DNA of 64,000 bases from Terrabacter sp. Root181 (GTDB taxonomy: Bacteria > Actinomycetota > Actinomycetes > Actinomycetales > Dermatophilaceae), in assembly GCF_001428505.1 (NCBI RefSeq), contig NZ_LMHU01000001.1, positions 890,891 to 954,890 of the forward strand, in the 5' to 3' direction. Under the pieces are notes generated by a model. The model was given only the letters and a program-made list of their open reading frames with translations, did no database searches and had not been told where the DNA came from. The translations under genes were made by a program, and so were the position numbers. Position 1 is the stretch's first letter. Each line of letters starts with the position of its first letter. This document shows positions 17,619 through 26,331 of the stretch, piece after piece.

Positions 17619-19277
17619 CGGTCGAAGACGTAGGTGCCGGGCGCCTCCACCAGCAGGCTCAGGCTGTGCGACCCGAGCGTCTCGGGTGCTGGACGGAGCT
17701 GGCCACAGCGCTCGTCCAGCCACAGTCCGAGATCGGTCCACCAGCTGCCCGGCTGGAGATCGGAGCCCCCCCAGCCACACCGCGGCGTCGGATGTCATGT
17801 CGTCGTTGGTGTGGAAGGACGCCTTCGGGTTGCCGGGCGGGTTGACCAGGGCAGCGATATGACCACTGGTCGACAGCACGAAGCGGGTTCTCCCGCCCAC
17901 GTGCTGAGCGCTTCGGTAGCAGTTCTCCCACGGGGTGATGTGGTCGGCGATGCCGGCCACCACATAGGTGTCAACGGTGATCGTGTGAAGGTCGATCGGC
18001 ACGCCGAGGACGGTGAGGGCCCCAGATCGTGCGAGCGAATGGTCCATCGCCAGGTCGACGAAGTCAGCGTGCAGTGCGGCGGTCATCCGGGTGGTGTCGG
18101 AGTTCCAGAACAGGATGTCGAACGCCGGGGGCCGCCTCCCCATCAGGTAGTTGTTCACCCAGTAGTTCCACACCAGGTCCCCGGGCCTCAGCCATGCGAA
18201 CACCTCGGCCAGCGCCCGCCCATCCAGGTATCCCTTGCGTGCCGATGTCGCCTTAGCGTGGCTCGCCAACCGCTCGTCGACGAGGGCGGACACCGTCTCG
18301 GCGTCCCGGCTGTCGAAGGCCGTCACCGCCAGGCAGAGCGCGGCCAGCCGGTCCTGCTGGCCGATACCGGTCAGGTAGGCCGCCGTCATGCTGGCGAGGA
18401 TGCCGCCTGAACAGACACCCCCGAGCACCGTCTGCGCGTTCCCCGTGATCTCCTCAACTGCCCCCAGAGCTTCGAGGATGGCGTCGACATAGGTGTCGAA
18501 GTTCCAGAATGCATGCGCCGGGTCCGGGTTGCGCCAGGAGATCACGAACACCTGCCTGCCCTGCCGGACCCCGAACTCGACGAGGCTCCTCGTCGGGGCG
18601 AGGTCGATCGCGTAGAACTTGTTGATCGTGGGCGGGACCACGAGCGTCGGCACCTCGTAGACCTCGTCGGTCTGCGGGGTGTACTGGATCAGCTCCAGCA
18701 CCTCGCTGCGGAAGACGACCCCGCCGCCGGTCGCGGCGATGTTGTCGCCCACGACGAAGCTGGCGCTGTCGACCATCTCCGGCAGGCGCGGGGCCGAGGC
18801 CATGTCCTTGACCAGCTGCCTGCCCCCGCGGACCAGGCTCAACCCTGCTGTGTCGATGGCCGCCTTGGCCGAAGCAGGGTTGACGAGGGGGACGTTGCTG
18901 GGGGCGACCGCCTCGGCGACGTTGTCGAGGAAGAACCGCGCGCGCGCACGGTCGCGTGGGTCCAGGTCGGCTTCGATCAGGAGCTGCTCGGCGGTGTGGC
19001 GGCCGGCCAGGTAGAGCTGGACCAGGCGTCTCAGCAACGGGTTCTCGATCCAGGCGACGTCGGTGAACCGGCGGTCCGCGCGGTGCGGCGCGAGCGTCGA
19101 GGTCCCGCTGAGGATGCGTCCTGCCTCGGCACCCAGCTCGCCCAGTCGTCGAGCAGCTCTCCCCGGAGTGCGCGCGAGAGAGACTCCCCACTTCGCCGTG
19201 GACCTGTCCGGAAGGAAGCGGTTCAGGGGGCCAAGGGCGGCGTCGACGAGAAGGGCGTCGAAGGTCGGGGTGCTCAT
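17615..19277 (-). CDS. phaC: Class I-type polyhydroxyalkanoate synthase, frameshifted near its 3' end
   Basis: PHA synthase polymerises hydroxyacyl-CoA into storage polyester. The start ATG at 19277 has GAGGAG eight bases upstream. The triad is complete: the lipase-like box GGVCSGG with Cys289, Asp445 in VAGIADHITPW, and His473 in STSGHIAALVNPP. Near residue 504 a run of seven G (complement of 17766-17772) breaks the frame. With six G the frame reads GGSDLQPGSWWTDLGLWLDE and continues to EAPGTYVFDR and a TGA at 17615, the standard PhaC ending, for a total of 553 residues. As written, the frame loses this end and fuses into phaZ. It may be a sequencing error, a true mutation or slippery decoding. 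Confidence 0.85.
17766..17772 (-). other. Frameshift at a G7 homopolymer in phaC
   Basis: The plus strand carries seven C here, seven G in the coding strand. Removing one base restores the conserved PhaC C-terminus and a stop coupled to phaZ by ATGA. Before the run the frame is PhaC-like (DAAVWLGG); after it, the written frame loses all PhaC similarity. Confidence 0.8.
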
Positions 19278-19348
19278 CGGAGAGTCTCCTCAGCGTCTTC
19301 AGGCGGCCATGGGGAGGGCCACCGCTGGACTGAAGAATACCTCGTTAG

Positions 19349-19362
19349 TGATGATTTCGTCA
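19349..19362. promoter_or_regulatory. TetR-type operator B, upstream of phaC
   Basis: The core TGATGATTTCGTCA differs from the site A core at two positions and is flanked, as at site A, by a TAG-type arm on each side (CGTTAG before, GTAGCG after). It lies about 72 bases upstream of the phaC start and just beyond the 3' end of tetR. Confidence 0.65.
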
Positions 19363-19409
19363 GTAGCGTTCGAAGAGACTGTTGTCGTCGATGGCGGGAG
19401 GACCGGAGG

Positions 19410-20075
19410 TCAGGCCGCCGAGCCGTCGCCGGGTGCCGCGTCGAGGTCAGGCAGGGGCAGCGAGCAGATCCGCCGCGCCCGTTGCCGGGGCACACCGAAC
19501 ATGCGCAGCAGGTCCTCAGCCACTCGGTCGGTGGTCTCCTCGACGTCACGGGCCGGCTGGGCGTGCAGCAGGTGGCCGAGGCCGAGCAGGGCTCCGGCAC
19601 TCATCGTGACAGCCACGTCGAGGTCCTCGACGTCGAAGCGCCCGGCATCGACGGCTGCCGCGATGTCCCGGCGGACTCGTGGTGCCAGGCCATTGTCGGC
19701 GCTGAGCAGCCGGAACACGTTGTTGAGAAGCACCTGGCTGAGTTCCGGCTCCCGCCGGTGCAGTCGCCCGGTGAGCCGGAAGCTGCAGGCGAACACCTCT
19801 GCGGGGTCCTCTATGTCGGCGGTCAGGTTGTCGAGCAGCTCGCCGTAGGCGTCCATCACTGCTTCGACCGCGGCCTCGAACAGCTGCTCCTTGGTCTCGA
19901 AGTGGTTGTAGAAGGACCCCATCCCGACGTCAGCTGCCTGAGTGATCTCCAGGATCGGCACGTTCGTCCTGCCCTCGGCAATGAGCGTCTGCGCGGCCCG
20001 GATGAGAGCCGCTCGCGTCCGGGCCTTGCGACGGTCCAGTCGGTTGCTCTGCTGCTGCGCTGGGACGTTGCTCAC
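19410..20075 (-). CDS. TetR-family repressor of the PHA/aromatic gene region
   Basis: A 221-residue TetR-family regulator. The DNA-binding helix-turn-helix is in residues 12-60 (ALIRAAQTLIAEGRTNVPIL, then ITQAADVGMGSFYNHFETKE), the FYNHF signature being diagnostic; the rest is the helical ligand and dimer domain. The GTG at 20075 was chosen because GAGGAG lies five bases upstream; the longer ATG start at 20108 lies almost on top of the best -10 element. It stands divergent from the aromatic operon and follows phaC on the opposite side, with matching operators in all three control regions. The inducer is unknown; an aromatic acid or its CoA ester is a reasonable guess. Confidence 0.82.
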   Translation of the reverse strand: MSNVPAQQQSNRLDRRKARTRAALIRAAQTLIAEGRTNVPILEITQAADVGMGSFYNHFETKEQLFEAAVEAVMDAYGELLDNLTADIEDPAEVFACSFRLTGRLHRREPELSQVLLNNVFRLLSADNGLAPRVRRDIAAAVDAGRFDVEDLDVAVTMSAGALLGLGHLLHAQPARDVEETTDRVAEDLLRMFGVPRQRARRICSLPLPDLDAAPGDGSAA

Positions 20076-20133
20076 GGCCGCTCCTCTTGTCTGGGTCTCG
20101 TTGTGCATCCACCCTAGCGCGTCCAGTCAGGAA

Positions 20134-20147
20134 TGACGATTACCTCA
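20134..20147. promoter_or_regulatory. TetR-type operator C, over the tetR promoter
   Basis: Core TGACGATTACCTCA, one base from the site D core; the match extends over GAATGACGATTAC. It is 44 bp (about four helical turns) from site D. Reading the minus strand, it covers the expected -35 position for a TAGGGT -10 element at 20116-20111, consistent with autoregulation of tetR. Confidence 0.7.
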
Positions 20148-20154
20148 GAAACCC

Positions 20155-20184
20155 TTGACTGAGCATGTGGTCATGAATGACGAT
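20155..20184 (+). promoter_or_regulatory. Probable promoter of the aromatic operon
   Basis: TTGACT at 20155-20160 is a good -35 element. With an 18-base spacer, GACGAT at 20179-20184 is the best -10 candidate and falls inside operator D, so repressor binding would block it. The assignment is by eye. Confidence 0.45.
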
Positions 20185-20191
20185 TACGTCA
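20178..20191. promoter_or_regulatory. TetR-type operator D, upstream of the aromatic operon
   Basis: Core TGACGATTACGTCA, a near-perfect palindrome, sits 22 bases before the ATG of the extradiol dioxygenase gene and overlaps the predicted -10. It shares GAATGACGATTAC with site C. Confidence 0.75.
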
Positions 20192-20213
20192 GAAGATCAA
20201 CGGAGGAGCGGCA

Positions 20214-21347
20214 ATGACCAGTCACCACGGAACCCACACCGACCTGCACTGCGAGCAGGGTGCGCTGCCTGCTGAGCACCCGGGACGCGCAAGGAACCCC
20301 GTCATCAAGGTGCTCGACCTGGCCTGGCTCGAGTTCGTCAAGCCCGACCTCGTTGCCTCGGAGCGCTTCGCGCACGCGTTCGGGTTCACCACGGTGAGCA
20401 GGACGGTGGACGAGCTGCAGCTGAGAGGCAACGACCCGGGCGCGCCCTGTGTGATCGTACGACGCGGGCCACGTTCGAGGTACCTCGGAGCGGCCTTCCG
20501 CGCCGCGGAGACCGTCGACCTGGTGCGGCTGGCCGGGGCCACCTGCACGAACGTCGAGACGCTTCCGGAGAGCATCGGCGGGCTCACCGTGGACCTGACC
20601 GACCCGAGTGGTGGCATGGTCCGGGTTGTCGCCGACACCCACGAGCTGGCAGCCCTTCCGCCCCAGCCGACACAGCAGTTCAACTTCGGGCACGACGTCC
20701 GACGCGCCAACACCACGCAGCGGCCGCCACGTGCACCCGCGACGATCCAGCGACTGGGCCACGTCGTGCTCCAGACCACGAAGTACATCGAGTCGCTGAA
20801 CTGGTACCTCCAGCACCTGGGTCTCATCGTCAGCGACTTCAAGTATTACGAGGGGCAGCGTGAGCGCGGCCCGACGATGAGCTTCATCCGGTGTGACCGA
20901 GGCACGACCCCGAGCGACCACCACACGCTGGCGATGATGCTCGGGCCCAGTAACCGGTACGTGCACTCGGCGTACCAGGTGGGAGACCTCGACGCGTTGG
21001 CCGCCGGCGGGGAGTATCTCCGCGAGCTCGGCTTCAACCGCTCGTGGGGAATTGGTCGCCACATCGAGGGCAGCCAGATCTTCGACTACTGGCGCGACCC
21101 CGACGGGCTCCTGGTCGAGCACTTCGCGGACGGTGACCTGTTCGACTGCACGTTGGAGCCTGGCTGGTCGCCGATGACCGCATCCGGGCTGGCTCAGTGG
21201 GGACCACGGGCCACCAAGGACTTCCTCGGTCTCACGCCAGGACGAGACCTGGCGCACGAGCTTGTCTCGATGGCTCGCTCACTGCGCGACAACAACGAGT
21301 TCGACCTGACCCGCCTCCGCGGCATGCTGAAAGTGACGAGCTCATGA
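20214..21347 (+). CDS. Type I extradiol (meta-cleavage) dioxygenase, VOC superfamily
   Basis: A two-domain vicinal-oxygen-chelate dioxygenase of 377 residues that should open a catechol-type ring next to its hydroxyls using Fe(II). The three metal ligands of the catalytic C-terminal domain are visible: His183 in RLGHVVLQT, one of His236/His237 in SDHHTLAMM, and Glu302 in DGLLVEHF. The second-shell residues His251, His283 and Tyr292 (DYWRDPDG) also match the family. GGAGG precedes the ATG at 20214. It heads a five-gene operon under the operator pair C/D. The exact catechol is unknown; the MhpA-like hydroxylase downstream suggests a dihydroxyphenyl-alkanoate. Confidence 0.83.
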   Translation: MTSHHGTHTDLHCEQGALPAEHPGRARNPVIKVLDLAWLEFVKPDLVASERFAHAFGFTTVSRTVDELQLRGNDPGAPCVIVRRGPRSRYLGAAFRAAETVDLVRLAGATCTNVETLPESIGGLTVDLTDPSGGMVRVVADTHELAALPPQPTQQFNFGHDVRRANTTQRPPRAPATIQRLGHVVLQTTKYIESLNWYLQHLGLIVSDFKYYEGQRERGPTMSFIRCDRGTTPSDHHTLAMMLGPSNRYVHSAYQVGDLDALAAGGEYLRELGFNRSWGIGRHIEGSQIFDYWRDPDGLLVEHFADGDLFDCTLEPGWSPMTASGLAQWGPRATKDFLGLTPGRDLAHELVSMARSLRDNNEFDLTRLRGMLKVTSS

Positions 21348-22282
21348 GCACCACGATCCTCCGCACGACGGACTCCTGGTGGGTCCGCACTCCCGGCGGC
21401 GCCGCCCGCATCGACACCGACGCCACGACCACCCGCGGGCTGCTCGCCGGGCCCACGCGGATCGACGCCGCCCGGGGCACCACGACGACCGTCGACCCGG
21501 CCACCCTCGATGTGGTGTCCCCGGTGACGGCACCCTGCCGGGTCGTGGCGCAGATGACGAACTTCACCAGCCATGTGAAGGACGCAGGTCTCAACCCCGA
21601 CACCATCCCGCTGACGTTCTTCCGCAAGACGTCGGGCTCGATCAGCGGCCCGTTCGACGACATCATCCGCCCCGACCACGTGCGCTTCCTCGACTACGAG
21701 GTCGAGATCGGCCTGGTCATCGGTCAGGCAATCCCAGTGGGCACGCAGGTCACCGCCGACAACTGGACCACGTTCGTGGCCGGCCTCGTCGTGACCAACG
21801 ACGTCTCGGCCCGCGACGTGCAGCTGCCGAAGACCCAGTTCTTCGAGTCCAAGTCGTACCCGACCTTCACGCCCGTCGGCCCGGCGCTGGTCCTGCTCGA
21901 CGACCATGAGCTCAAGCGGTTCGGCGACCTACGCCTGCGCCTGTGGGTCAACGGCCAGCTGCGCCAGGACTCGGTGGTCGACGGCGACATGGTCTTCTCC
22001 CCGCTCGAGGCGCTGCAGGCGCTGAGCCGGTTCCAACGCCTCGACCCGGGTGACCTGCTCCTCACCGGGACCCCGGAGGGGACCGCCCTGAGCGCACCCC
22101 CGAAGCCAGTCGAGATCATTGCCGCGTTCCTGCCGCCCGCCCTGAAGTGGAAGGTCTTCTTCAAGCGGCAGGCCCAGAACCCCAAGTACCTCAAGCACGG
22201 CGACGTCGTCGAAGTCTCCATCGGCAGCGACGACGGGGCCATTGACCTCGGTCGTCAGCGCACTGTCGTGAGGACAGCATGA
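21344..22282 (+). CDS. Fumarylacetoacetate hydrolase-family protein
   Basis: A 312-residue protein of the FAH superfamily, whose members hydrolyse, hydrate or decarboxylate ring-cleavage products. The metal-binding pair is in FLDYEVEIGLVIG near residue 108 with the third acid in VTNDVSARDVQ near 151, and the substrate loop FFESKSYPTFTPVGP follows. The C-terminal TGTPEGTALSAPP is the family GTP-type loop. It overlaps the dioxygenase stop (ATGA), so it probably acts on the meta-cleavage product. Whether it is a hydrolase or a 2-hydroxypentadienoate-type hydratase cannot be told from sequence. Confidence 0.82.
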   Translation: MSTTILRTTDSWWVRTPGGAARIDTDATTTRGLLAGPTRIDAARGTTTTVDPATLDVVSPVTAPCRVVAQMTNFTSHVKDAGLNPDTIPLTFFRKTSGSISGPFDDIIRPDHVRFLDYEVEIGLVIGQAIPVGTQVTADNWTTFVAGLVVTNDVSARDVQLPKTQFFESKSYPTFTPVGPALVLLDDHELKRFGDLRLRLWVNGQLRQDSVVDGDMVFSPLEALQALSRFQRLDPGDLLLTGTPEGTALSAPPKPVEIIAAFLPPALKWKVFFKRQAQNPKYLKHGDVVEVSIGSDDGAIDLGRQRTVVRTA

Positions 22283-24165
22283 TGGGCGACCTGCTCTCGC
22301 CGACGTACGACGGGCCTGGCGATCTTGCTGCCATCGAGGCCATACCGCTGACTGACCGTGGCCTGCCGGGCACGACGTACGAGCTCCTCGTCCGGGCCGC
22401 CGGTCTCTGGCCGGACCGCGTCGCCCTGTCCGTGCTCCCGGACGGCGAAGGGTGGGAGCAACCGGCGGAGCGCACCCATGCCCAGCTCCTGATGGACGTG
22501 CATCGCTACGCCAACGTGCTCCACACGCTCGGCGTGCGCCGCACCGACGCGGTCGCACTCCTCGCCCCGAACTGCGACGAGCTCGTCACCGCAACGCTCG
22601 CTGCCCAGCTCGCCGGCATCGCCGCGCCGATCAACAGCGGGCTCTCCGAGGACCACATCGCCGAGCTGCTGCGCAGGTCGGGCGCCCGAATCCTCGTGGC
22701 CGCCGGCCCCGACCTCGCGCCCGAGGTCTGGGAGCGTGCCCGCGAGCTCGCCGCCGACGCCGGGATCGAGGCCGTCCTGGCCCTGAGCGCGACGGGCGCG
22801 GGCCCGGTTGAGGCAGAGCTGTGCGCTATCGACGGCATCCGGGTCGGGCACCTATCCGCCCTCGCGGCAGGACAGCCACACGATGCCTTCGTGGGTGAAC
22901 CGCCCTCGGCCGCCGACCTCGCCGCTCTCTTCCACACGGGCGGCACGACGGGCCTGCCGAAACTCGCAGCGCACACCCACGCCAACGAGGTCAGCGACGC
23001 CTGGATGATCTCTGTCACCGGCATGCTGCACGACGACGCGGTGATCTTCGCGGCCTTGCCGCTCTTCCACGTCAACGCACTCCTTGTCACCGTTCTTGGC
23101 CCGCTGTTCAGAGGACTCCACGTCATCTGGGCCGGCCCTCAGGGCTACCGCGACCACGCGCTCCTCTCAAACTTCTGGAAGCTCGTCGAGCGTTATCGGG
23201 TCACCACGATGAGCGCCGTGCCCACCGTGTACTCCGTCCTCGCTGGCCATCCCCTGGACGCCGACATCAGCAGTCTCCGCTTCGCCGTCGTCGGCGCATC
23301 CCCCCTGCCCCTGGCGGTGCGGGACGGCTTTGAGGCCGCCACCGGCATCCAACTGGTCGAGGGCTACGGCCTCACCGAGGCCACGTGCGTGAGCGCACTG
23401 AGCTTTCCTCACCACCCACGTCGGGAATCCGTCGGCCAGCGGCTGCCGTACCAGCAGGTGAAGACCGTCAAGGTCACCGACGACGGTGAGTGGGTCGACC
23501 TGCCGGCCGGTCAAGTCGGCGTCCTCGCCATCAGCGGACCGACCGTGTTTCCCGGCTACGTCAGCGGCCGAAGTCCCGACGGGCCCGGGCTGGACGGGCT
23601 GGGCAAGCTGCGCGACGGCTGGCTGGACACCGGAGACCTGGCCTGGGTCGACCCGGACGGCTTCATCCACCTCGCCGGCCGAGCCAAGGACCTCATCATC
23701 CGCGGCGGTCACAACATCGACCCGGCGGTCATCGAGAACGTGCTGCTGGCACACCCGGCGGTCACGGCTGCGCAGGCGGTGGGCCGTCCGGACCTGCACG
23801 CCGGCGAGGTGCCGGTCGCGTTCGTCACCGTCGCATCCGAAGCCAACCCGACCCCCGAGGAACTGCGGGCCTGGGCCGCCGACCACGTCCCCGAGCAGGC
23901 GGCAGCACCCAAGACCGTCACCGTGCTGGACGCGCTCCCGGTCACTCGGGTGGGCAAACACTTCAAACCGGCCCTGCGCGCCGAGGCCACCCGAGAGGCC
24001 GTCGCAGACGCCCTGCGCGACATCGCCTCGGTCACGTCCGTCCGAGGGGCCGTCGAGGACGGTGCTGTCGTCGCCGTCGTCACTCTGGCCCGCGGCGCCG
24101 ACCAGACCCCGGTCAGGGAAACACTCGACCGCTTTGCCATCACCTGGAGATTGGAACTGTCATGA
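22279..24165 (+). CDS. AMP-forming acyl-CoA synthetase
   Basis: A 628-residue member of the ANL superfamily that activates a carboxylic acid to its CoA thioester through an acyl-adenylate. The P-loop-like signature FHTGGTTGLPKLAAHTHANE is near residues 216-235, EGYGLTEATCVSALS near 363, the hinge WLDTGDLAWVDPDGF and GRAKDLIIRGGHNID near 450-482, and the catalytic lysine is probably in RVGKHFKPALR near 558. The start is ATGA-coupled to the FAH gene; a second ATG follows immediately. In this operon it may activate the side chain of a phenylalkanoate or its cleavage product, supplying CoA esters for beta-oxidation or PHA; this is inference. Confidence 0.88.
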   Translation: MMGDLLSPTYDGPGDLAAIEAIPLTDRGLPGTTYELLVRAAGLWPDRVALSVLPDGEGWEQPAERTHAQLLMDVHRYANVLHTLGVRRTDAVALLAPNCDELVTATLAAQLAGIAAPINSGLSEDHIAELLRRSGARILVAAGPDLAPEVWERARELAADAGIEAVLALSATGAGPVEAELCAIDGIRVGHLSALAAGQPHDAFVGEPPSAADLAALFHTGGTTGLPKLAAHTHANEVSDAWMISVTGMLHDDAVIFAALPLFHVNALLVTVLGPLFRGLHVIWAGPQGYRDHALLSNFWKLVERYRVTTMSAVPTVYSVLAGHPLDADISSLRFAVVGASPLPLAVRDGFEAATGIQLVEGYGLTEATCVSALSFPHHPRRESVGQRLPYQQVKTVKVTDDGEWVDLPAGQVGVLAISGPTVFPGYVSGRSPDGPGLDGLGKLRDGWLDTGDLAWVDPDGFIHLAGRAKDLIIRGGHNIDPAVIENVLLAHPAVTAAQAVGRPDLHAGEVPVAFVTVASEANPTPEELRAWAADHVPEQAAAPKTVTVLDALPVTRVGKHFKPALRAEATREAVADALRDIASVTSVRGAVEDGAVVAVVTLARGADQTPVRETLDRFAITWRLELS

Positions 24166-24515
24166 ACCCCACAACGATCCTTGCCGGCCTTCTGGTCGTG
24201 GCCTTCACAGCCGTCGGCACCGCCAAGCTCGCCGCCGTGCCAGCCATGCGCGCCAAAGCCGAACACGTCGGCTTCAGCGTCACCGCCTACCGACGGATCG
24301 GCCTCCTCGAGGTCCTCGGTGTCGTCGGCCTGCTCGTCGGCGCGTTCGTCCCGGTCATCGGCGGCCTGGCCGCCGCCGGACTCCTGATGCTCCTCGGAGG
24401 GGCAGTCGTGGCCCACGTCCGGGGCGGCGACGGCGTACGCGAGATCGCCCCGGCCATCGTCCTGGGTCTGGCGACCGTGAGCTACCTCCTTCTGGTGGTC
24501 GGTGACCTGCGATGA
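24162..24515 (+). CDS. DoxX-family membrane protein
   Basis: A 117-residue protein with four hydrophobic segments typical of DoxX-like proteins: ILAGLLVVAFTAVGTAKLA at the N-terminus, IGLLEVLGVVGLLVGAFV, GLAAAGLLMLLGGAVVAHV and IVLGLATVSYLLLVV. DoxX-like proteins often accompany quinone- or oxygen-dependent redox steps, but their mechanism is not settled. Both ends overlap neighbours by ATGA, so it is an integral part of the aromatic operon. Confidence 0.8.
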   Translation: MNPTTILAGLLVVAFTAVGTAKLAAVPAMRAKAEHVGFSVTAYRRIGLLEVLGVVGLLVGAFVPVIGGLAAAGLLMLLGGAVVAHVRGGDGVREIAPAIVLGLATVSYLLLVVGDLR

Positions 24516-26143
24516 ACCGTTCTCGGCAGACCCGCGACGACCCGATTCCCGTCGTCATCGTGGGGGCCGGGCCCGTCGGCGTCGCCGCCGCCACCCTTCT
24601 GGGCCAGTACGGAGTCGACTGCCTGGTGCTGGACCGCTGGGACGGCGTCTACCCCCAGCCGCGAGCCGTCCACCTCGACGACGAGACCTACCGGATCCTG
24701 GGACGGCTCGGGATCGGCGGGCAGTTCGCTGCCGTGTCCCGGCCCACGCGCGGGCTTCAGCTGGTCGACCGGAACCATCGGGTGTTGGCGGTGTTCGACC
24801 GGACCGGCGACCACGGCCGGCATGGGCACCCCGAGGCCAACATGTTCGACCAGCCCGAGCTCGAGCAGCTGATGCGCACCAACCTCGAGGGCCAGACCAC
24901 GGTCAACCTGCGCGGAAACGTGGACGTCACGGACATCGCCCAGGACGGCCAGGGCCGGGTCAGGGTGGACTTCACCGACCGGCTCACCGGCGAGCGGGAG
25001 TCCGTGCCGGCCACCTTCGTGCTGGGTTGCGACGGAGCCAACAGCGTGGTGCGCGCGGCGATCGGCTCGACGATGGCGGACCTCAAGTTCGACCAGCGCT
25101 GGCTCGTGATCGACGTGGCCAGCAGGGTCGAGCTCGACCAGTGGGAAGGCGTGCACCAGGTCTGCGACCCGGCGCGCGCCGCGACATACATGCGTATCGG
25201 GGACACCCGCTACCGCTGGGAGTTCCGGATGCTGCCGGGCGAGACCGCCGCCGACTTCCAGTCCATCGAAGCACTCCAGCCCCTCATCGGACCGTGGGTC
25301 AAGGGCGTCCCGTGCGACCAGCTCGAGCTGGGCCGCGTTGCGGAGTACACCTTCCGGGCCCAGCTGGCGGACCGCTGGCGAGACCGCAACGTGTTCCTCC
25401 TCGGCGACGCCGCCCACCTGACACCCCCCTTCGTCGGACAAGGGCTGTGCGCGGGACTCCGCGACTCCATGAACCTCAGCTGGAAGCTCGCCGGTGTCCT
25501 CTCCGGAGACCTGCCGGGGTCGGTGCTCGACACCTACGAGGTGGAGCGCAAACCACACGCTCGCGCGCTCATCCAGCTCGCCCGGCTCATCGGTGTCGCC
25601 ATGACGCAGGGCGGCAGGGCCGGTGACCTGCTCCGTGGGGCCATCGCCCCACGGCTGCACTGGGTCCCCGGTCTGCGCGACCGCCTCCTCGACAGCGAGA
25701 CCCCGCCGCTGAGCCGGTCCGCACTGGTGGATGGGGCCGGACGTCGCAGGTCCTTGGCAGGGCGGATGTGCCCGAACGCGCCCCTGACGGAGGACCTCCG
25801 ATATGACGACGTGACACGTGGCGGGTTCGTGGTCGTCAGCGCCGTGCCCCTCTCGCCCGGCCAGCGGGATCTGCTGGCGGGCCGCGGGACCGAGGTGCTC
25901 GAGGTGAAACCAGGCTCGGCGTTGTCCACGTGGCTCGCAGACGGCAAGGCTGTGGCCGCACTGGTGCGACCGGACTTCACCGTGCTGCGCGTCGGTCGCG
26001 ACGTGGCAACGCTCTGCGAGGGAGCACCGACGTTCCTGCAGCGACAGGACCCTCTCGCCCATGCCGTCCCAGGCCACCTGCTTTCCCCGGGTGACCCCGC
26101 CACGTACGGCGGCAACGACGACACTTCTCGCTCGGCATGCTGA
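24512..26143 (+). CDS. FAD-dependent aromatic hydroxylase, MhpA-like
   Basis: A 543-residue group A flavoprotein monooxygenase, closest in layout to 3-(3-hydroxyphenyl)propionate hydroxylase (MhpA). It has the N-terminal GxGxxG dinucleotide fold (IVGAGPVGVAAATLL near residue 16), the DG motif in LGCDGANSVVRAAIG near 171, and the FAD ribityl-binding GDAAHLTPPFVGQG near 298. The thioredoxin-like C-terminal domain of larger family members is present. It would add a second ring hydroxyl using NAD(P)H and O2, providing the catechol for the dioxygenase encoded first in the operon. It is the last gene of the operon; a 289-bp gap follows. Confidence 0.83.
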   Translation: MNRSRQTRDDPIPVVIVGAGPVGVAAATLLGQYGVDCLVLDRWDGVYPQPRAVHLDDETYRILGRLGIGGQFAAVSRPTRGLQLVDRNHRVLAVFDRTGDHGRHGHPEANMFDQPELEQLMRTNLEGQTTVNLRGNVDVTDIAQDGQGRVRVDFTDRLTGERESVPATFVLGCDGANSVVRAAIGSTMADLKFDQRWLVIDVASRVELDQWEGVHQVCDPARAATYMRIGDTRYRWEFRMLPGETAADFQSIEALQPLIGPWVKGVPCDQLELGRVAEYTFRAQLADRWRDRNVFLLGDAAHLTPPFVGQGLCAGLRDSMNLSWKLAGVLSGDLPGSVLDTYEVERKPHARALIQLARLIGVAMTQGGRAGDLLRGAIAPRLHWVPGLRDRLLDSETPPLSRSALVDGAGRRRSLAGRMCPNAPLTEDLRYDDVTRGGFVVVSAVPLSPGQRDLLAGRGTEVLEVKPGSALSTWLADGKAVAALVRPDFTVLRVGRDVATLCEGAPTFLQRQDPLAHAVPGHLLSPGDPATYGGNDDTSRSAC

Positions 26144-26331
26144 CGCCGATACAGTGCGACGTGCGAACGCCGATCACCGTGGCCTGAGAATCCGCCCCAC
26201 CGACTCCACGAGACGCGGAACGGGACACGCTGTGACCTGCCTACCCTGACATCCGTGCGTCTGCAGGTGTGAGCACCTGACACCTCGGTTTCGTCGCCAT
26301 CCCGCCGTTGCTCAGCACGAGAAGGATCACC

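Noticed and set aside
16788-19277. A natural PhaC-PhaZ fusion protein of 829 residues
   Set aside because: The frame loses the conserved PhaC C-terminus at a G7 run, and an alternative frame restores it exactly with a stop coupled to phaZ. The fusion is best explained by a one-base frameshift.
20076-20108. Start of tetR at ATG 20108
   Set aside because: It lies next to the probable -10 element, and the GTG at 20075 has GAGGAG five bases upstream.
23490-24161. Long upstream frame joined to the DoxX gene
   Set aside because: It runs antiparallel in codon character to the acyl-CoA synthetase gene it overlaps and is a shadow frame; the DoxX ATG at 24162 overlaps the synthetase stop.
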